Source of the DNA: Tragulus kanchil
Lineage: Eukaryota; Chordata; Mammalia; Artiodactyla; Tragulidae
Length of the DNA stretch: 64,000 bases
NCBI GenBank assembly: GCA_022376925.1
Contig: JAIOJX010000005.1
Coordinates: 91,795,001 to 91,859,000 of the forward strand
Direction: 5' to 3'
In this document: in pieces, positions 1-11,191 of the stretch
Position numbering within the stretch: the stretch's first letter is position 1
Layout of the letters: each line of letters begins with the position of its first letter
Translations under genes and position numbers: made by a program
The notes under the pieces: generated by a model
Told to the model about the DNA's origin: nothing
The model's database searches: none
The model's input: the letters and a program-made list of their open reading frames with translations, nothing else

Positions 1-1427
1 GAATCTAAAATACAAAGAGTTGAATTGATGTACTCTAGGTTCTCCAAATAGGACAGGAACTAGTTGTAAAGCTTCTTTTACTCAATATAGACACTCTTCA
101 TGGGCTTCTTAGTTGTTTTTTGCCTAGAAATGTACACTTTTGTCATAAGTTCTAATTTATTTGATAGTTTATCTGTCACGTTTAGTTTGGGAATCTTCAT
201 ATTTAGGTATCCTTTGCTCTAATTATTGCCAAAAGCTTGTAGTCTGGGCATTTTATAATACTTTTGTTTTATATTATTTTGATGAGTAATTCTAAGTTTC
301 AATATTTGGACATACATTTCAACACTGTGGTCTTTCAGTTCATCCTGTGATAGCTTGTCTTCTCATATCCTTCTGGTCTCCCCCAGTAAATTCTTAGATT
401 TCATACAACTTTTGGTCTTTTTTTAGTTCATCCAGTGAATATATTTGGTCGTACATTAATTTCAATAATCAATAAGTATTTTCAAGTCACTCTTAACTTA
501 TTTTAATTGAATAAGTTTCCTGAGGAAGAAATGAAAACTGTTTTGTTTCTATGCCTAGCACTGTTTGCCTCTTTATGTTTTGTAGCCTTTAGTCACCAAC
601 TAGTTAACAAGGTTACTTGGGTAGATGGAGGTGCTAAGAGCCCATTTTGGTCATGAGAATTTAACTACCACTTACTTGCCCAGCTCTGAAAGTTTCACTC
701 ATAGCCTATTAGCTAGGAGATGATTAAAGTCTGTTCCTCTAATCCCTAGGATTCCCACCCCTCTGCTTTTTTTAGATTTTTCACTGTAAATGTTAGCTTT
801 GTGCTGCACCAGATAGAAGATATTGTGACCAGGTAAGAATTGTATTGACAAACTTCTCCTCTAGAAGAAAAGCACACACTATAACCACTGAATATCCAAT
901 AATGCTTCTACTCTAAGGACATAAAACCCAAATGAACAGAAGCTTCTCACATAACCCCAAATGGTTTCAGTTTGTTAATTCACTAATTCTTGTAAGAGCT
1001 CATGACCAAGGTTGATAAGAATAAATAAGAATCTAAAATACAAAGAGTTGAATTGATGTACTCTAGGTTCTCCAAATAGGACAGGAACTAGTTGTAAAGC
1101 TTCTTTTACTCAATATAGACACTCTTCATGGGCTTCTTAGTTGTTTTTTGCCTAGAAATGTACACTTTTGTCATAAGTTCTAATTTATTTGATAGTTTAT
1201 CTGTCACGTTTAGTTTGGGAATCTTCATATTTAGGTATCCTTTGCTCTAATTATTGCCAAAAGCTTGTAGTCTGGGCATTTTATAATACTTTTGTTTTAT
1301 ATTATTTTGATGAGTAATTCTAAGTTTCAATATTTGGACATACATTTCAACACTGTGGTCTTTCAGTTCATCCTGTGATAGCTTGTCTTCTCATATCCTT
1401 CTGGTCTCCCCCAGTAAATTCTTAGAT
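1..1427. repeat. Direct tandem duplication 1 (period 1028 bp)
   Basis: Bases 1-399 recur at 1029-1427 with no difference noticed by eye. The first copy may begin before the window. After base 399 the two copies diverge abruptly, at the shared end of cttagat. The content is AT-rich DNA with no repeat family I recognise. This is the first of a regular series of near-identical duplications with about 1.1 kb period, which I read as unmerged contig overlaps rather than biology. Confidence 0.93.
400..1028. other. Stretch without a recognised feature
   Basis: AT-rich DNA between the two copies of the first duplication. I see no convincing reading frame, RNA gene or known repeat in it. Confidence 0.5.
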
Positions 1428-1429
1428 AT

Positions 1430-1705
1430 TTACAGATATGGGTTTCTTTTTAAATTCTATTGTGGTCAGAAAACATATTTTGTATGATTTATTTCCTGTA
1501 CTGTTGAACATACTATGTATACTTGCAAATGATGTATATTCTGTAGTTACCAGGAGTATCATTTAATCCCATGCAATTCATACCACCTTTATTTATTGAA
1601 TTTTTTCTAGATCCATCAAATGCTGAAGGAGCAATGTTGATATCTCCTACTGTGATAATAAAATTGTCTGTGTCTCCCTTTCATTTTGTCAATTTTTGCT
1701 TCATA
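1430..1705 (-). mobile_element. Old L1 ORF2 (endonuclease region) fragment
   Basis: Read on the minus strand, this resembles the end of the L1 endonuclease region. The plus-strand phrase attgtggtcagaaaacatat aligns with attgtggtccgagaagatgg of the younger L1 nearby (6396-6415). The run with atctcctactgtgataataa matches the atgtctcctactattactgt context around 6660. It is diverged and has no open frame. It looks like an L1M-age relic, cut off on the right by a Tigger-like fragment. Confidence 0.6.
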
Positions 1706-1842
1706 TACAATTGACCTTTGAACAAGTCAGGTTTGAACTGTATGGGTCCACTTATATGGGTATTTTTTTTTCAGTGACTACATAGTACAGCACCACACAT
1801 GGAAGTGCAGGCACTGAGTGCCAGGTCTAAAGCTATACACAG
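1706..1842 (+). mobile_element. Tigger1-like DNA transposon end fragment
   Basis: The segment from caattgacctttgaacaagt through gggtccacttatatgggtat and a T9 run resembles the well-known terminal sequence of mammalian Tigger1 (TTGACCCTTGAACAAC ... GGGTCCACTTATA ... T-run CA). Only the end survives. The minus-strand L1 begins directly after it, so it may have inserted into this element. The family name is from memory of the consensus. Confidence 0.55.
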
Positions 1843-2220
1843 ATTTTTCTTTTTAATAATTACTTTTATTTTTTACTTTTACAGAGTTTTGTTGTTTAGA
1901 GATATGTATAATCCCAGATTAGGAATATGTATATCCCTGACACCCTCCCTCCTCTACCCTCCTCCCAGTCGCCCCTATCCCACCCCTCCAGGTCATCGCA
2001 CAGCACCCCTGCAGGATCGCCTGTTCATAGCACAATGAAAATAGCTATCTTTTTCACATATGATAATATAGGTTTCCATGTTACTCCCTCTACGCCTCCC
2101 ACCCACTGTTCACTCCCCACAATGTCCATATGTCTGTTCTCTATGCCTGTTTTCCATCGCTTCACTGCATGTGATATCATTACCCTCTTACTAGATTTCA
2201 TATACATGTGTTAGTATACA
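1843..2220 (-). other. L1 3' UTR and A-rich tail (minus-strand element)
   Basis: This is the region downstream of the ORF2 stop (complement of 2221-2223). It includes a G-rich tract (C-rich on the plus strand, 1940-2010) typical of L1 3' UTRs, an AATAAA signal (complement of 1865-1870) and the A-rich tail. Its sequence differs substantially from the 3' UTR of the plus-strand L1, although their bodies are almost identical. Confidence 0.8.
1865..1870 (-). promoter_or_regulatory. L1 polyadenylation signal AATAAA
   Basis: TTTATT on the plus strand reads AATAAA in the L1 sense direction, just upstream of the A-rich end. This is the usual position of the L1 polyadenylation signal. Confidence 0.6.
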
Positions 2221-3297
2221 CTACTTGTCTTTCTCTTTTTGACTTACTTCACTTTTTATGATAGGTTCTAGATTCATCCACCTCATTAGGATTGACTCTT
2301 CTGCATTTCTTTTTACAGCTGAGAAGTATTCCATTGTATATATGTACCAATGTTTTTTTTATCCATTCATTCATCAAGGGACATCTAAGTTACTTCCATG
2401 TTTTAGCTATTGTATAGAAAGCTGCAGTGAACATTGGGGTACAGGTGCTTCTTTCAGTTTTGATTTCATCAGGATATAAGCCTAAGAGTGGGATTGCTGG
2501 GTCATAGGGTGCTTCTAGTTTTAGTTTTTTAAGGAATCTCCGTACTGTCTTCCATAGAGGCTGTATCAGTTGACATTCCCACCAGCAATGCAAGAGGGTT
2601 CCCCTTTCTCCACACACTCTCCAGCATATACTGTCTGCAAATTTTTTGATGATGGCCATTCCGACGTGTGTGAGGTGATATCTCATTGTAGTTTTAATTT
2701 GCATTTCTCTAATAATAAGCGACGTTGAGCATCGTCTCATGTGCTTTTGGGCCATCTGTATGCCCTCTTTGGAGAGGTGCCTCTTTAGATCTTTCTCCCA
2801 TTTTTTGATTGGGTTGTTCGTTTTTCCAGTGCTGAGTTGTCTGAGTTGTTTGTAGATTTTGGAGATTAATTCTTTGTCTGTTGTTTCATTTGCTATGATT
2901 TTCTCCCACTCTGTGGGGTGTCAGTTCAGCTTTTTTGTAATTTCTTTTGCTGTACAAAAGCTTTGACGTTTCATGAGGTCCCACATGTTCATTTTTCTTT
3001 TCAGTTCCGCTATTCTAGTAGGTGGGTCAGAGAAGATCTTGCTTTGATAGATGTCCTTAAGGGTTTTGTCTATGTTCTCCTCTAAGAGTTTGATGGTTTC
3101 TGGTCTTACATTTAGGTCTTTAATCTGTTTTGAGTTGATCTTTGTGTATGGTGTCAGGGAATGTTCGAACTTCATTTTTTTGCATGTAGTTGTCCAATTT
3201 TCCCAGCACCATTTGTTGAAGAGGCTGTCTTTCTCCCATTTTATAGTTTCGCCTCCTTTGTCAAAAATAAGGTACCCATAGGTGTGTGGGTTTATCT

Positions 3298-5409
3298 CTG
3301 GGTTCTCAATCTTGTTCCATTGGTCTATAGTTCTGTTTCTGTGCCAGTACCATACTGTCTTGATGACTGTTGCTTTGTAGTAGAGTCTGAAGTTAGGGAG
3401 GCTGATCCCTCCAGCTCCGTTTTCTTTCTCAGAATTCTTTGGCTATTCGAGGTCTTCTGTGTTTCCATATGAACTGTGTGATTCTTTGGTCTAGTTCTGT
3501 GAAAAATGTCATTGGTAGTTGGATAGGTATTGCATTGAATCTGTAGATGATATTTGGTAGTATGGTCATTTTCACAATATTGATTCTTCTGACCCAGGAA
3601 CAAGGAATATCTCGCCATCTGTTTAAGTCTTCTTTAATTTCTCTCATGAGTGTCTTGTAGTTTCCTGTGTACAGTTCTTTTGTTTCTTTGGGTAGGTTTA
3701 TTCCTAGGTATTTGATTCTTTTGGTTGCAGTGGTGAAGGGGATTGCCTCTTTGATTTTGTTTTCTGATTTTTCATTGTTTGTGTATAGGAATGCCAGTGA
3801 TTTCTGTGTGTTGACTTTGTATCCTGCGACTTTGCTGAATTCGTTGATTAGCTCTAGAAGCTTTGTAACCGTGTCTTTGGGATTTTCTATGTATAATATC
3901 ATGTCGTCTGCAAAAAGAGAGAGCTTGACTTCTTCCTTTCCAATCTGGATTCCTTTAATTTCTTTCTCTTCTCTTATTGCTGTTGCTAGGACTTCTAGGA
4001 CTATGTTGAATAGTAGCGGTGAAAGTGGGCACCCCTGTCTTGTTCCTGATCTTAGAGAGAATGCTTCCAGTTTTTCACCATTGAGGATAATGTTCGCTGT
4101 GGGCTTCTCATAGATGGCTTTCACTAAGTTGAGATAGGTTCCTTCTATGCCCATTTTCTGAAGATTTTTTTTTTTTTTATCATAAATGGGTGTTGTACTT
4201 TGTCGAAGGCTTTTTCTGCATCTATTGAGATGATCATGTGATTTTTGTCTCTCAATTTGTTGATATGGTGTATCACATCAATTGATTTGCGGATATTGAA
4301 GAATCCTTGCATGCCTGGGATGAACCCGACTTGATCAATAGATTTATTTGTAATTTGAGGATTTTTACTGGGTTCTCAATCTTGTTCCATTGGTCTATAG
4401 TTCTGTTTCTGTGCCAGTACCATACTGTCTTGATGACTGTTGCTTTGTAGTAGAGTCTGAAGTTAGGAAGGCTGATCCCTCCAGCTCCGTTTTTCTTTCT
4501 CAGGATTGCTTTGGCTATTCAAGGTCTTTTGTGTTTCCATATGAACTGTGTTATTCTTTGGTCTAGTTCTGTGAAAAATGTCATTGGTAGTTGGATAGGT
4601 ATTGCATTGAATCTGTAGATGATATTTGGTAGTATGGTCATTTTCACAATATTGATTCTTCTGACCCAGGAACAAGGAATATCTCGCCATCTGTTTAAGT
4701 CTTCTTTAATTTCTCTCATGAGTGTCTTGTAGTTTCCTGTGTACAGTTCTTTTGTTTCTTTGGGTAGGTTTATTCCTAGGTATTTGATTCTTTTGGTTGC
4801 AGTGGTGAAGGAGATTGCCTCTTTGATTTTGTTTTCTGATTTTTCATTGTTTGTGTATAGGAATGCCAGTGATTTCTGTGTGTTGACTTTGTATCCTGCG
4901 ACTTTGCTGAATTCGTTGATTAGCTCTAGAAGCTTTGTAACCGTGTCTTTGGGATTTTCTATGTATAATATCATGTCGTCTGCAAAAAGAGAGAGCTTGA
5001 CTTCTTCCTTTCCAATCTGGATTCCTTTAATTTCTTTCTCTTCTCTTATTGCTGTTGCTAGGACTTCTAGGACTATGTTGAATAGTAGCGGTGAAAGTGG
5101 GCACCCCTGTCTTGTTCCTGATCTTAGAGAGAATGCTTCCAGTTTTTCACCATTGAGGATAATGTTCGCTGTGGGCTTCTCATAGATGGCTTTCACTAAG
5201 TTGAGATAGGTTCCTTCTATGCCCATTTTCTGAAGATTTTTTTTTTTTTTATCATAAATGGGTGTTGTACTTTGTCGAAGGCTTTTTCTGCATCTATTGA
5301 GATGATCATGTGATTTTTGTCTCTCAATTTGTTGATATGGTGTATCACATCAATTGATTTGCGGATATTGAAGAATCCTTGCATGCCTGGGATGAACCCG
5401 ACTTGATCA
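3298..5409. repeat. Direct tandem duplication 2 (period about 1070 bp) inside L1 ORF2
   Basis: Bases 3298-4337 recur at 4368-5409. The roughly 30-base join (4338-4367) contains fragments found again at about 5450-5466 (tttattgaggatttt), that is, a corrupted continuation. The copies differ at about ten positions clustered near 3410-3480 versus 4480-4550. One copy reads through as HRRPRIAK where the other has a stop. The right copy, not the left, matches the plus-strand L1. Confidence 0.92.
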
Positions 5410-6398
5410 TGAAGTAAGAGGTTTCTGATGTGTCGTTGAATTCTGTTTGCTAGGATTTTATTGAGGATTTTGGCATCTAAGCCCATCATTGAAATTGGCC
5501 TGTAATCTTCTGTTTTTGTGTTGTCTTTGCCTGGTTTGGGTATCAGGGTGATGCTGGCCTCGTAGAATGTGTTTGGAAGTGTCCGTCCTGTACAGTTTTT
5601 TGAAAGAGTTTTAGAAGGACAGGCATTAGCTCTTTAAATGTTTGGTAGAATTCAGCTGTGAAGCCACCTAGCCCTGGGCTTTTATTTTTGGGTAGATTTT
5701 TGATCACAACGTCGATTTCTGAGCTTGTGATTGGGTTGTTCAAAGTTTGTGTTTCTTCCTGGCTCAGTCTCGGGAGTTTAATCTTCCCCAAGAAACTGTC
5801 CATTTCTTCCAGGTTGTCCAGTTTGTTGCCATAGAGTTGCTCATAATAGTCTCTTAGAATCCTTTGGATTTCTGCATTATCTGTTGTAATCTCTCCTTTT
5901 TCGTTTTTGATTTTGTTGATCTGATTCTTCTCTCTCTTTTTCTTGATGAGTCTGGCCAGTGGCTTGTCGATTTTATTTACCTTTTTGAAGAGCCAGCTTT
6001 TTGTTTTATTTATATTTACTATAGTTTCTTTCATTTCTTTCTCATTTATTTCTGCTCTAATCTTTATAATTTCCCGTCTTCTGCTTGCTTTGGGATGTTT
6101 TTGTTCTTCTTTCTCCAATTGTTTTAAGCATAGGTTTAGGTCATCTGCTTCGTATTTTCCTAGTTTCTTGAGGTAGGATTGTATAGCTATAAGTTTCCTT
6201 TTAGAACTGCTTTTATGGTATTCCATAGGTTGTGCACGGTCGTGTGTTCGTTGTCATTTTCTTCTAGGAATTTTTAAATTTCTCCTTTGATTTGCTCAGT
6301 GATCAGTTGGTTTTTTAGGTATGTGTTGTTTAATCTCCATGTGTTTGTGTTTTTAGCGGTTTTTTTTTTTCCTGTAGTTGATCTCTAGTCTCATTGCA

Positions 6399-8503
6399 TT
6401 GTGGTCCGAGAAGATGGTTGATATAATTTCAGTTTTCTTGAATTGACTGAGGTTTGATTTATGGCCCAAGATGTGGTCTATCTTGGAGAATGTTCCATGA
6501 GCACTTGAGAAGAAAGTGTATTCTTCTGCTTTTGGATGGAAAGTCCTAAAGATATCGACGAGGTCCATCTTTTCTAGTTAGTGTGGCATTGAAGGCTTGT
6601 GTTTCTTTATTAATTTTCTGTTTGGATGGTCTGTCCATTGGTGTGAGAGAAGTGTTAAAGTCTCCTACTATTACTGTGTTATTGTTGATTTCTTCTTTTA
6701 TGTCTGAAGGTATCTGTCTTATGTATTGTGGTGCCCCTGTGTTGGGTGTGTAGATATTTATGACTGTTATGTCTTCCTCTTGGATAGAACCCTCAATCAT
6801 GATATAGTGACCTGCCTTGTCTCTTAGAATCTTCTTTACTTTAAAATCTATTTTATCTGATATGAGGATTGCTACTCCAGCTTTCTTTTGATTTCCATTT
6901 GCATAGAATATCTTTTCCAGCCTTTCACTTTCAGTCTATGAGTGTCTCTAGGTCTGAAGTGGGTCTCTTGTAAACAGCATATATATGGGCCTTGCTTCTG
7001 GATCCATTCAGCCAGCCTGTGTCGTTTGGTTGGAGCATTTAATCCATTTACATTCAAAGTAATTATTGATACGAATGTTCCTATTGTCATCTGCTTAGAA
7101 ATTTGGGGCTTGATTTGTAGGACTTCTCCTACTCTTGTATTTACTGTCTATATCAGGCCCTTTAACACTTGTTGTAGGGCTGGTTTTGTGGTACAGAATT
7201 CTTTTAGTTTTTGCTTGTCTGTGAAGCTTTTGACTTCACCATCAATTCTGAATGAGATTCTTGCTGGGTAGAGAATTCTTGGTTGGAGGTTACTCTCTTT
7301 TAGCCGTTTAAATGTGTCTTGCCATTCTCTTCTGGCCTGCAGGGTTTCTGTGGAAAGATCCGCAGTTAGACGTATGGGGTTTCCTTTATATGTTATTTGT
7401 TGTTTGCTCCTAGCTGCTTTTAGTAATCTGTCTTTATATTTAGTCTGCATTGTTGTGGTCCGAGAAGATGGTTGATATAATTTCAGTTTTCTTGAATTGA
7501 CTGAGGTTTGATTTATGGCCCAAGATGTGGTCTATCTTGGAGAATGTTCCATGAGCACTTGAGAAGAAAGTGTATTCTTCTGCTTTTGGATGGAAAGTCC
7601 TAAAGATATCGACGAGGTCCATCTTTTCTAGTTAGTGTGGCATTGAAGGCTTGTGTTTCTTTATTAATTTTCTGTTTGGATGGTCTGTCCATTGGTGTGA
7701 GAGAAGTGTTAAAGTCTCCTACTATTACTGTGTTATTGTTGATTTCTTCTTTTATGTCTGAAGGTATCTGTCTTATGTATTGTGGTGCCCCTGTGTTGGG
7801 TGTGTAGATATTTATGACTGTTATGTCTTCCTCTTGGATAGAACCCTCAATCATGATATAGTGACCTGCCTTGTCTCTTAGAATCTTCTTTACTTTAAAA
7901 TCTATTTTATCTGATATGAGGATTGCTACTCCAGCTTTCTTTTGATTTCCATTTGCATAGAATATCTTTTTCCAGCCTCTCACTTTCAGTCTATGAGTGT
8001 CTCTAGGTCTGAAGTGGGTCTCTTGTAAACAGCATATATATGGGCCTTGCTTCTGGATCCATTCAGCCAGCCTGTGTCGTTTGGTTGGAGCATTTAATCC
8101 ATTTACATTCAAAGTAATTATTGATACGAATGTTCCTATTGTCATCTGCTTAGAAATTTGGGGCTTGATTTGTAGGACTTCTCCTACTCTTGTATTTACT
8201 GTCTATATCAGGCCCTTTAACACTTGTTGTAGGGCTGGTTTTGTGGTACAGAATTCTTTTAGTTTTTGCTTGTCTGTGAAGCTTTTGACTTCACCATCAA
8301 TTCTGAATGAGATTCTTGCTGGGTAGAGAATTCTTGGTTGGAGGTTACTCTCTTTTAGCCGTTTAAATGTGTCTTGCCATTCTCTTCTGGCCTGCAGGGT
8401 TTCTGTGGAAAGATCCGCAGTTAGACGTATGGGGTTTCCTTTATATGTTATTTGTTGTTTGCTCCGAGCTGCTTTTAGTAATCTGTCTTTATATTTAGTC
8501 TGC
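6399..8503. repeat. Direct tandem duplication 3 (period about 1054 bp) inside L1 ORF1/ORF2
   Basis: Bases 6399-7448 recur at 7453-8503, with a four-base join. The left copy has one fewer T in a homopolymer near 6911, which breaks the ORF2 frame there; the right copy reads on. The block runs from the C-terminal third of ORF1 into the endonuclease part of ORF2, so both appear twice on the minus strand. Confidence 0.93.
7148..7450 (-). pseudogene. Duplicated C-terminal part of L1 ORF1
   Basis: A 100-codon frame identical to the last part of the intact ORF1 (8203 onward), starting at the QTKYKDRLLKAARS region. It exists because of duplication 3 and is not a separate gene. Confidence 0.9.
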
Positions 8504-9138
8504 GTTAGTTTGATTAGAATGTGCCTTGGTGTGTTTCTTCTGGGGTTTCTCCTGTATGGAACTCTTTGTGCTTCTTGGACTTGGTTGACTATTTCCTTTC
8601 CCACGCTGGGGAAGTGTTCCATTATAATCTCTTCGAGAATTTTTTCATAGCCTTTCTTCCCCTCTTCTGCTTCTGGAACTCCTATAATTCTAATGTTGGT
8701 GCCTTTGATATTGTCCCATAGGTCTTTGATGCTGTCCTCAGTTCTTTTAATTCTTTGGGCTTTGTTCTGTTCTTCCGCACTTATTTCCACCATTCTGTCT
8801 TCCAGCTCACTTATCCGTTCTTCTGCCTCTGATACTCTACTGTTGAGACCTTCTATAGCATTTTTGAGTTCAGCAATTGAGTTGGTGGTCTCTATTTGCT
8901 TATTTTTCATTTCCTGCATGTCTTTTCTCAATGCACTAATTTCCTCTAATATTCTGTTTTCAGTGTTTCGCATCCTCATTAGTATAGTTTTTCTGAATTC
9001 TCTTTCAGATAATGTGTCTATCTCCTCCTCTGTCATTTGAAGCTGTGCTTCTCTAGCTTGGTCCTTCATTTGTGCAGTGTTTCTCTGTCGTTTCATTATT
9101 AGGTTAGTTTTTGTTTCTTTGTGTGTGTCTGTGTGCAT
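8203..9138 (-). CDS. L1 ORF1 protein (RNA-binding chaperone), intact
   Basis: A 311-residue open frame. L1 ORF1p is a trimeric nucleic-acid-binding protein that packages L1 RNA with the ORF2 protein in cytoplasmic particles. In sequence: a basic N-terminus, a heptad-rich coiled coil at about residues 43-138 (e.g. RISELEDRMVEI), an RRM-like domain starting near residue 147 (NIRIIGVPE), and a basic C-terminal domain from about 240 to the end. Length and domain order fit mammalian L1 ORF1p. ORF2 starts 57 bases downstream. It is identical to the plus-strand copy except for a possible substitution or two. Whether it is expressed cannot be told. Confidence 0.93.
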   Translation of the reverse strand: MHTDTHKETKTNLIMKRQRNTAQMKDQAREAQLQMTEEEIDTLSEREFRKTILMRMRNTENRILEEISALRKDMQEMKNKQIETTNSIAELKNAIEGLNSRVSEAEERISELEDRMVEISAEEQNKAQRIKRTEDSIKDLWDNIKGTNIRIIGVPEAEEGKKGYEKILEEIIMEHFPSVGKEIVNQVQEAQRVPYRRNPRRNTPRHILIKLTQTKYKDRLLKAARSKQQITYKGNPIRLTADLSTETLQARREWQDTFKRLKESNLQPRILYPARISFRIDGEVKSFTDKQKLKEFCTTKPALQQVLKGLI

Positions 9139-10724
9139 GGAGTTCTTTTCCCCACCAGGGTTCTTGGTTGAATTTTCCCTTCCTTTGGGTTTCTGTCCTT
9201 GTAGGAGGGTTCAGTGGTTTGTGTCTTGGGTGGTGTTAGGTCTTGTTTACAGATGAGTAATCTCTAGTGTTGTATGTTCTTTGATAGCGTGGGGTCTTGG
9301 AATCAGGGCTTCCGCTCCGAGGATCCTTGGTTTGATGATTGGTCAGGGGGTGTAGGCTCTATGTCTGGTTTGCTATGGTGTGCCGTGATATTAGTTCAAA
9401 TACTAGCATCTGAAGAACAAGAGCTGTATCCCTGATGGGTGACAGTGATAAAAGCATGCAGATGTTTTCTAACATAGTCGTAAGATATACATACATACAC
9501 AGCAATAACCACATCTAATCAGTCTTACAGGGATAAAGCATAGGAAATTTTTCTGGCAAACGACGCAATCAAAGATGATAAGGTCGTTAGTAGGGGTTCT
9601 TTGGGGCTCGAGCTGCTTTTAGTAATCTGTCTTTATATTTAGTCTGCGTTAGTTTGATTAGAATGTGCCTTGGTGTGTTTCTTCTGGGGTTTCTCCTGTA
9701 TGGAACTCTTTGTGCTTCTTGGACTTGGTTGACTATTTCCTTTCCCACGCTGGGGAAGTGTTCCATTATAATCTCTTCGAGAATTTTTTCATAGCCTTTC
9801 TTCCCCTCTTCTGCTTCTGGAACTCCTATAATTCTAATGTTGGTGCCTTTGATATTGTCCCATAGGTCTTTGATGCTGTCCTCAGTTCTTTTAATTCTTT
9901 GGGCTTTGTTCTGTTCTTCCGCACTTATTTCCACCATTCTGTCTTCCAGCTCACTTATCCGTTCTTCTGCCTCTGATACTCTACTGTTGAGACCTTCTAT
10001 AGCATTTTTGAGTTCAGCAATTGAGTTGGTGGTCTCTATTTGCTTATTTTTCATTTCCTGCATGTCTTTTCTCAATGCACTAATTTCCTCTAATATTCTG
10101 TTTTCAGTGTTTCGCATCCTCATTAGTATAGTTTTTCTGAATTCTCTTTCAGATAATGTGTCTATCTCCTCCTCTGTCATTTGAAGCTGTGCTTCTCTAG
10201 CTTGGTCCTTCATTTGTGCAGTGTTTCTCTGTCGTTTCATTATTAGGTTAGTTTTTGTTTCTTTGTGTGTGTCTGTGTGCATGGAGTTCTTTTCCCCACC
10301 AGGGTTCTTGGTTGAATTTTCCCTTCCTTTGGGTTTCTGTCCTTGTAGGAGGGTTCAGTGGTTTGTGTCTTGGGTGGTGTTAGGTCTTGTTTACAGATGA
10401 GTAATCTCTAGTGTTGTATGTTCTTTGATAGCGTGGGGTCTTGGAATCAGGGCTTCCGCTCCGAGGATCCTTGGTTTGATGATTGGTCAGGGGGTGTAGG
10501 CTCTATGTCTGGTTTGCTATGGTGTGCCGTGATATTAGTTCAAATACTAGCATCTGAAGAACAAGAGCTGTATCCCTGATGGGTGACAGTGATAAAAGCA
10601 TGCAGATGTTTTCTAACATAGTCGTAAGATATACATACATACACAGCAATAACCACATCTAATCAGTCTTACAGGGATAAAGCATAGGAAATTTTTCTGG
10701 CAAACGACGCAATCAAAGATGATA
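8465..10724. repeat. Direct tandem duplication 4 (period 1144 bp) inside L1 ORF1/5' UTR
   Basis: Bases 8465-9580 recur at 9609-10724 with no change noticed. The 28-base join 9581-9608 is not foreign DNA: its order (gtcgttag, ggggttcttt, gctcgagctg) follows the L1 sequence at about 8418-8470 with deletions and substitutions. That is what a low-quality contig end would leave. Confidence 0.94.
9587..10282 (-). pseudogene. Duplicated N-terminal part of L1 ORF1, corrupted end
   Basis: A 231-codon frame identical to ORF1 for about 225 residues, then ending in APKNPY instead of the SKQQITYKGNP stretch. The last residues are encoded by the corrupted join of duplication 4. Collapsing the duplication leaves a single ORF1, preceded by a 5' UTR of about 1.94 kb. 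Confidence 0.9.
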
Positions 10725-11159
10725 CTTGCCCGTTAAGCTCTGAATCAAATAAAATAGTGCCTGGAAAAATAGATCCGGGGCAAGTTCCTGGCTTGGACTA
10801 TTTCATTGAAAGCAATTTTTAACTAAGACGTGTGTTGGGGGGGAGGAGGAGGAGAGTGTATGGGTAATCAGAAGGTATAGATTCATCTTGGAAGGATTTT
10901 ATAGGGTTACGTAGCCAAGATTAGTGTGTTGAATTGTTTAGTGCAGCTGGAAGAGAATAGTGGAGACAGGAAGGTAGGAAATATTTATCTGGAGGATAGT
11001 GGTAGATAGGAGAAAGTTTTAAATTTAGAACATAGAGGGAGGAGGCAGTGGCAAAGAGGAAAGAAAATTAGAAGTTTCCAAGAATTCAAATTAAAAAAAA
11101 TTAAAAATCAAAAAAAGGAAATTAAACATTAAAAAGGGAAGAAAAGCTTAATAAGAGAC

Positions 11160-11191
<32 letters not shown>

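Larger units (their letters stand above)
2221..8145 (-). pseudogene. L1 ORF2 (endonuclease/reverse transcriptase), broken
   Basis: ORF2 of L1 encodes an AP-type endonuclease, a reverse transcriptase and a C-terminal Cys-rich segment. Here it lies in several frames. The endonuclease start is at 8145, with the LNVNGLNAP block and the catalytic-type QET (E42). A GDFN motif precedes a frameshift that ends the frame at about 7600, and the SDH motif is in the next frame. The palm segment 4519-5226 has FADD at residues 81-84, and 2390-2755 has the Cys-rich [14 protein letters not shown] segment. Stops or frame changes fall after the [18 protein letters not shown] and KKLN peptides and at an A14 run. 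The same lesions occur in the plus-strand L1. Two about 1.05 kb duplications further scramble it, so parts appear twice. It is not expected to make active protein. Confidence 0.93.

Noticed and set aside
3667..4113. 148-codon plus-strand frame (also at 4739-5185 and on the minus strand at 37528-37974)
   Set aside because: Shadow frame on the opposite strand of the L1 reverse transcriptase region. It recurs only because the L1 sequence recurs.
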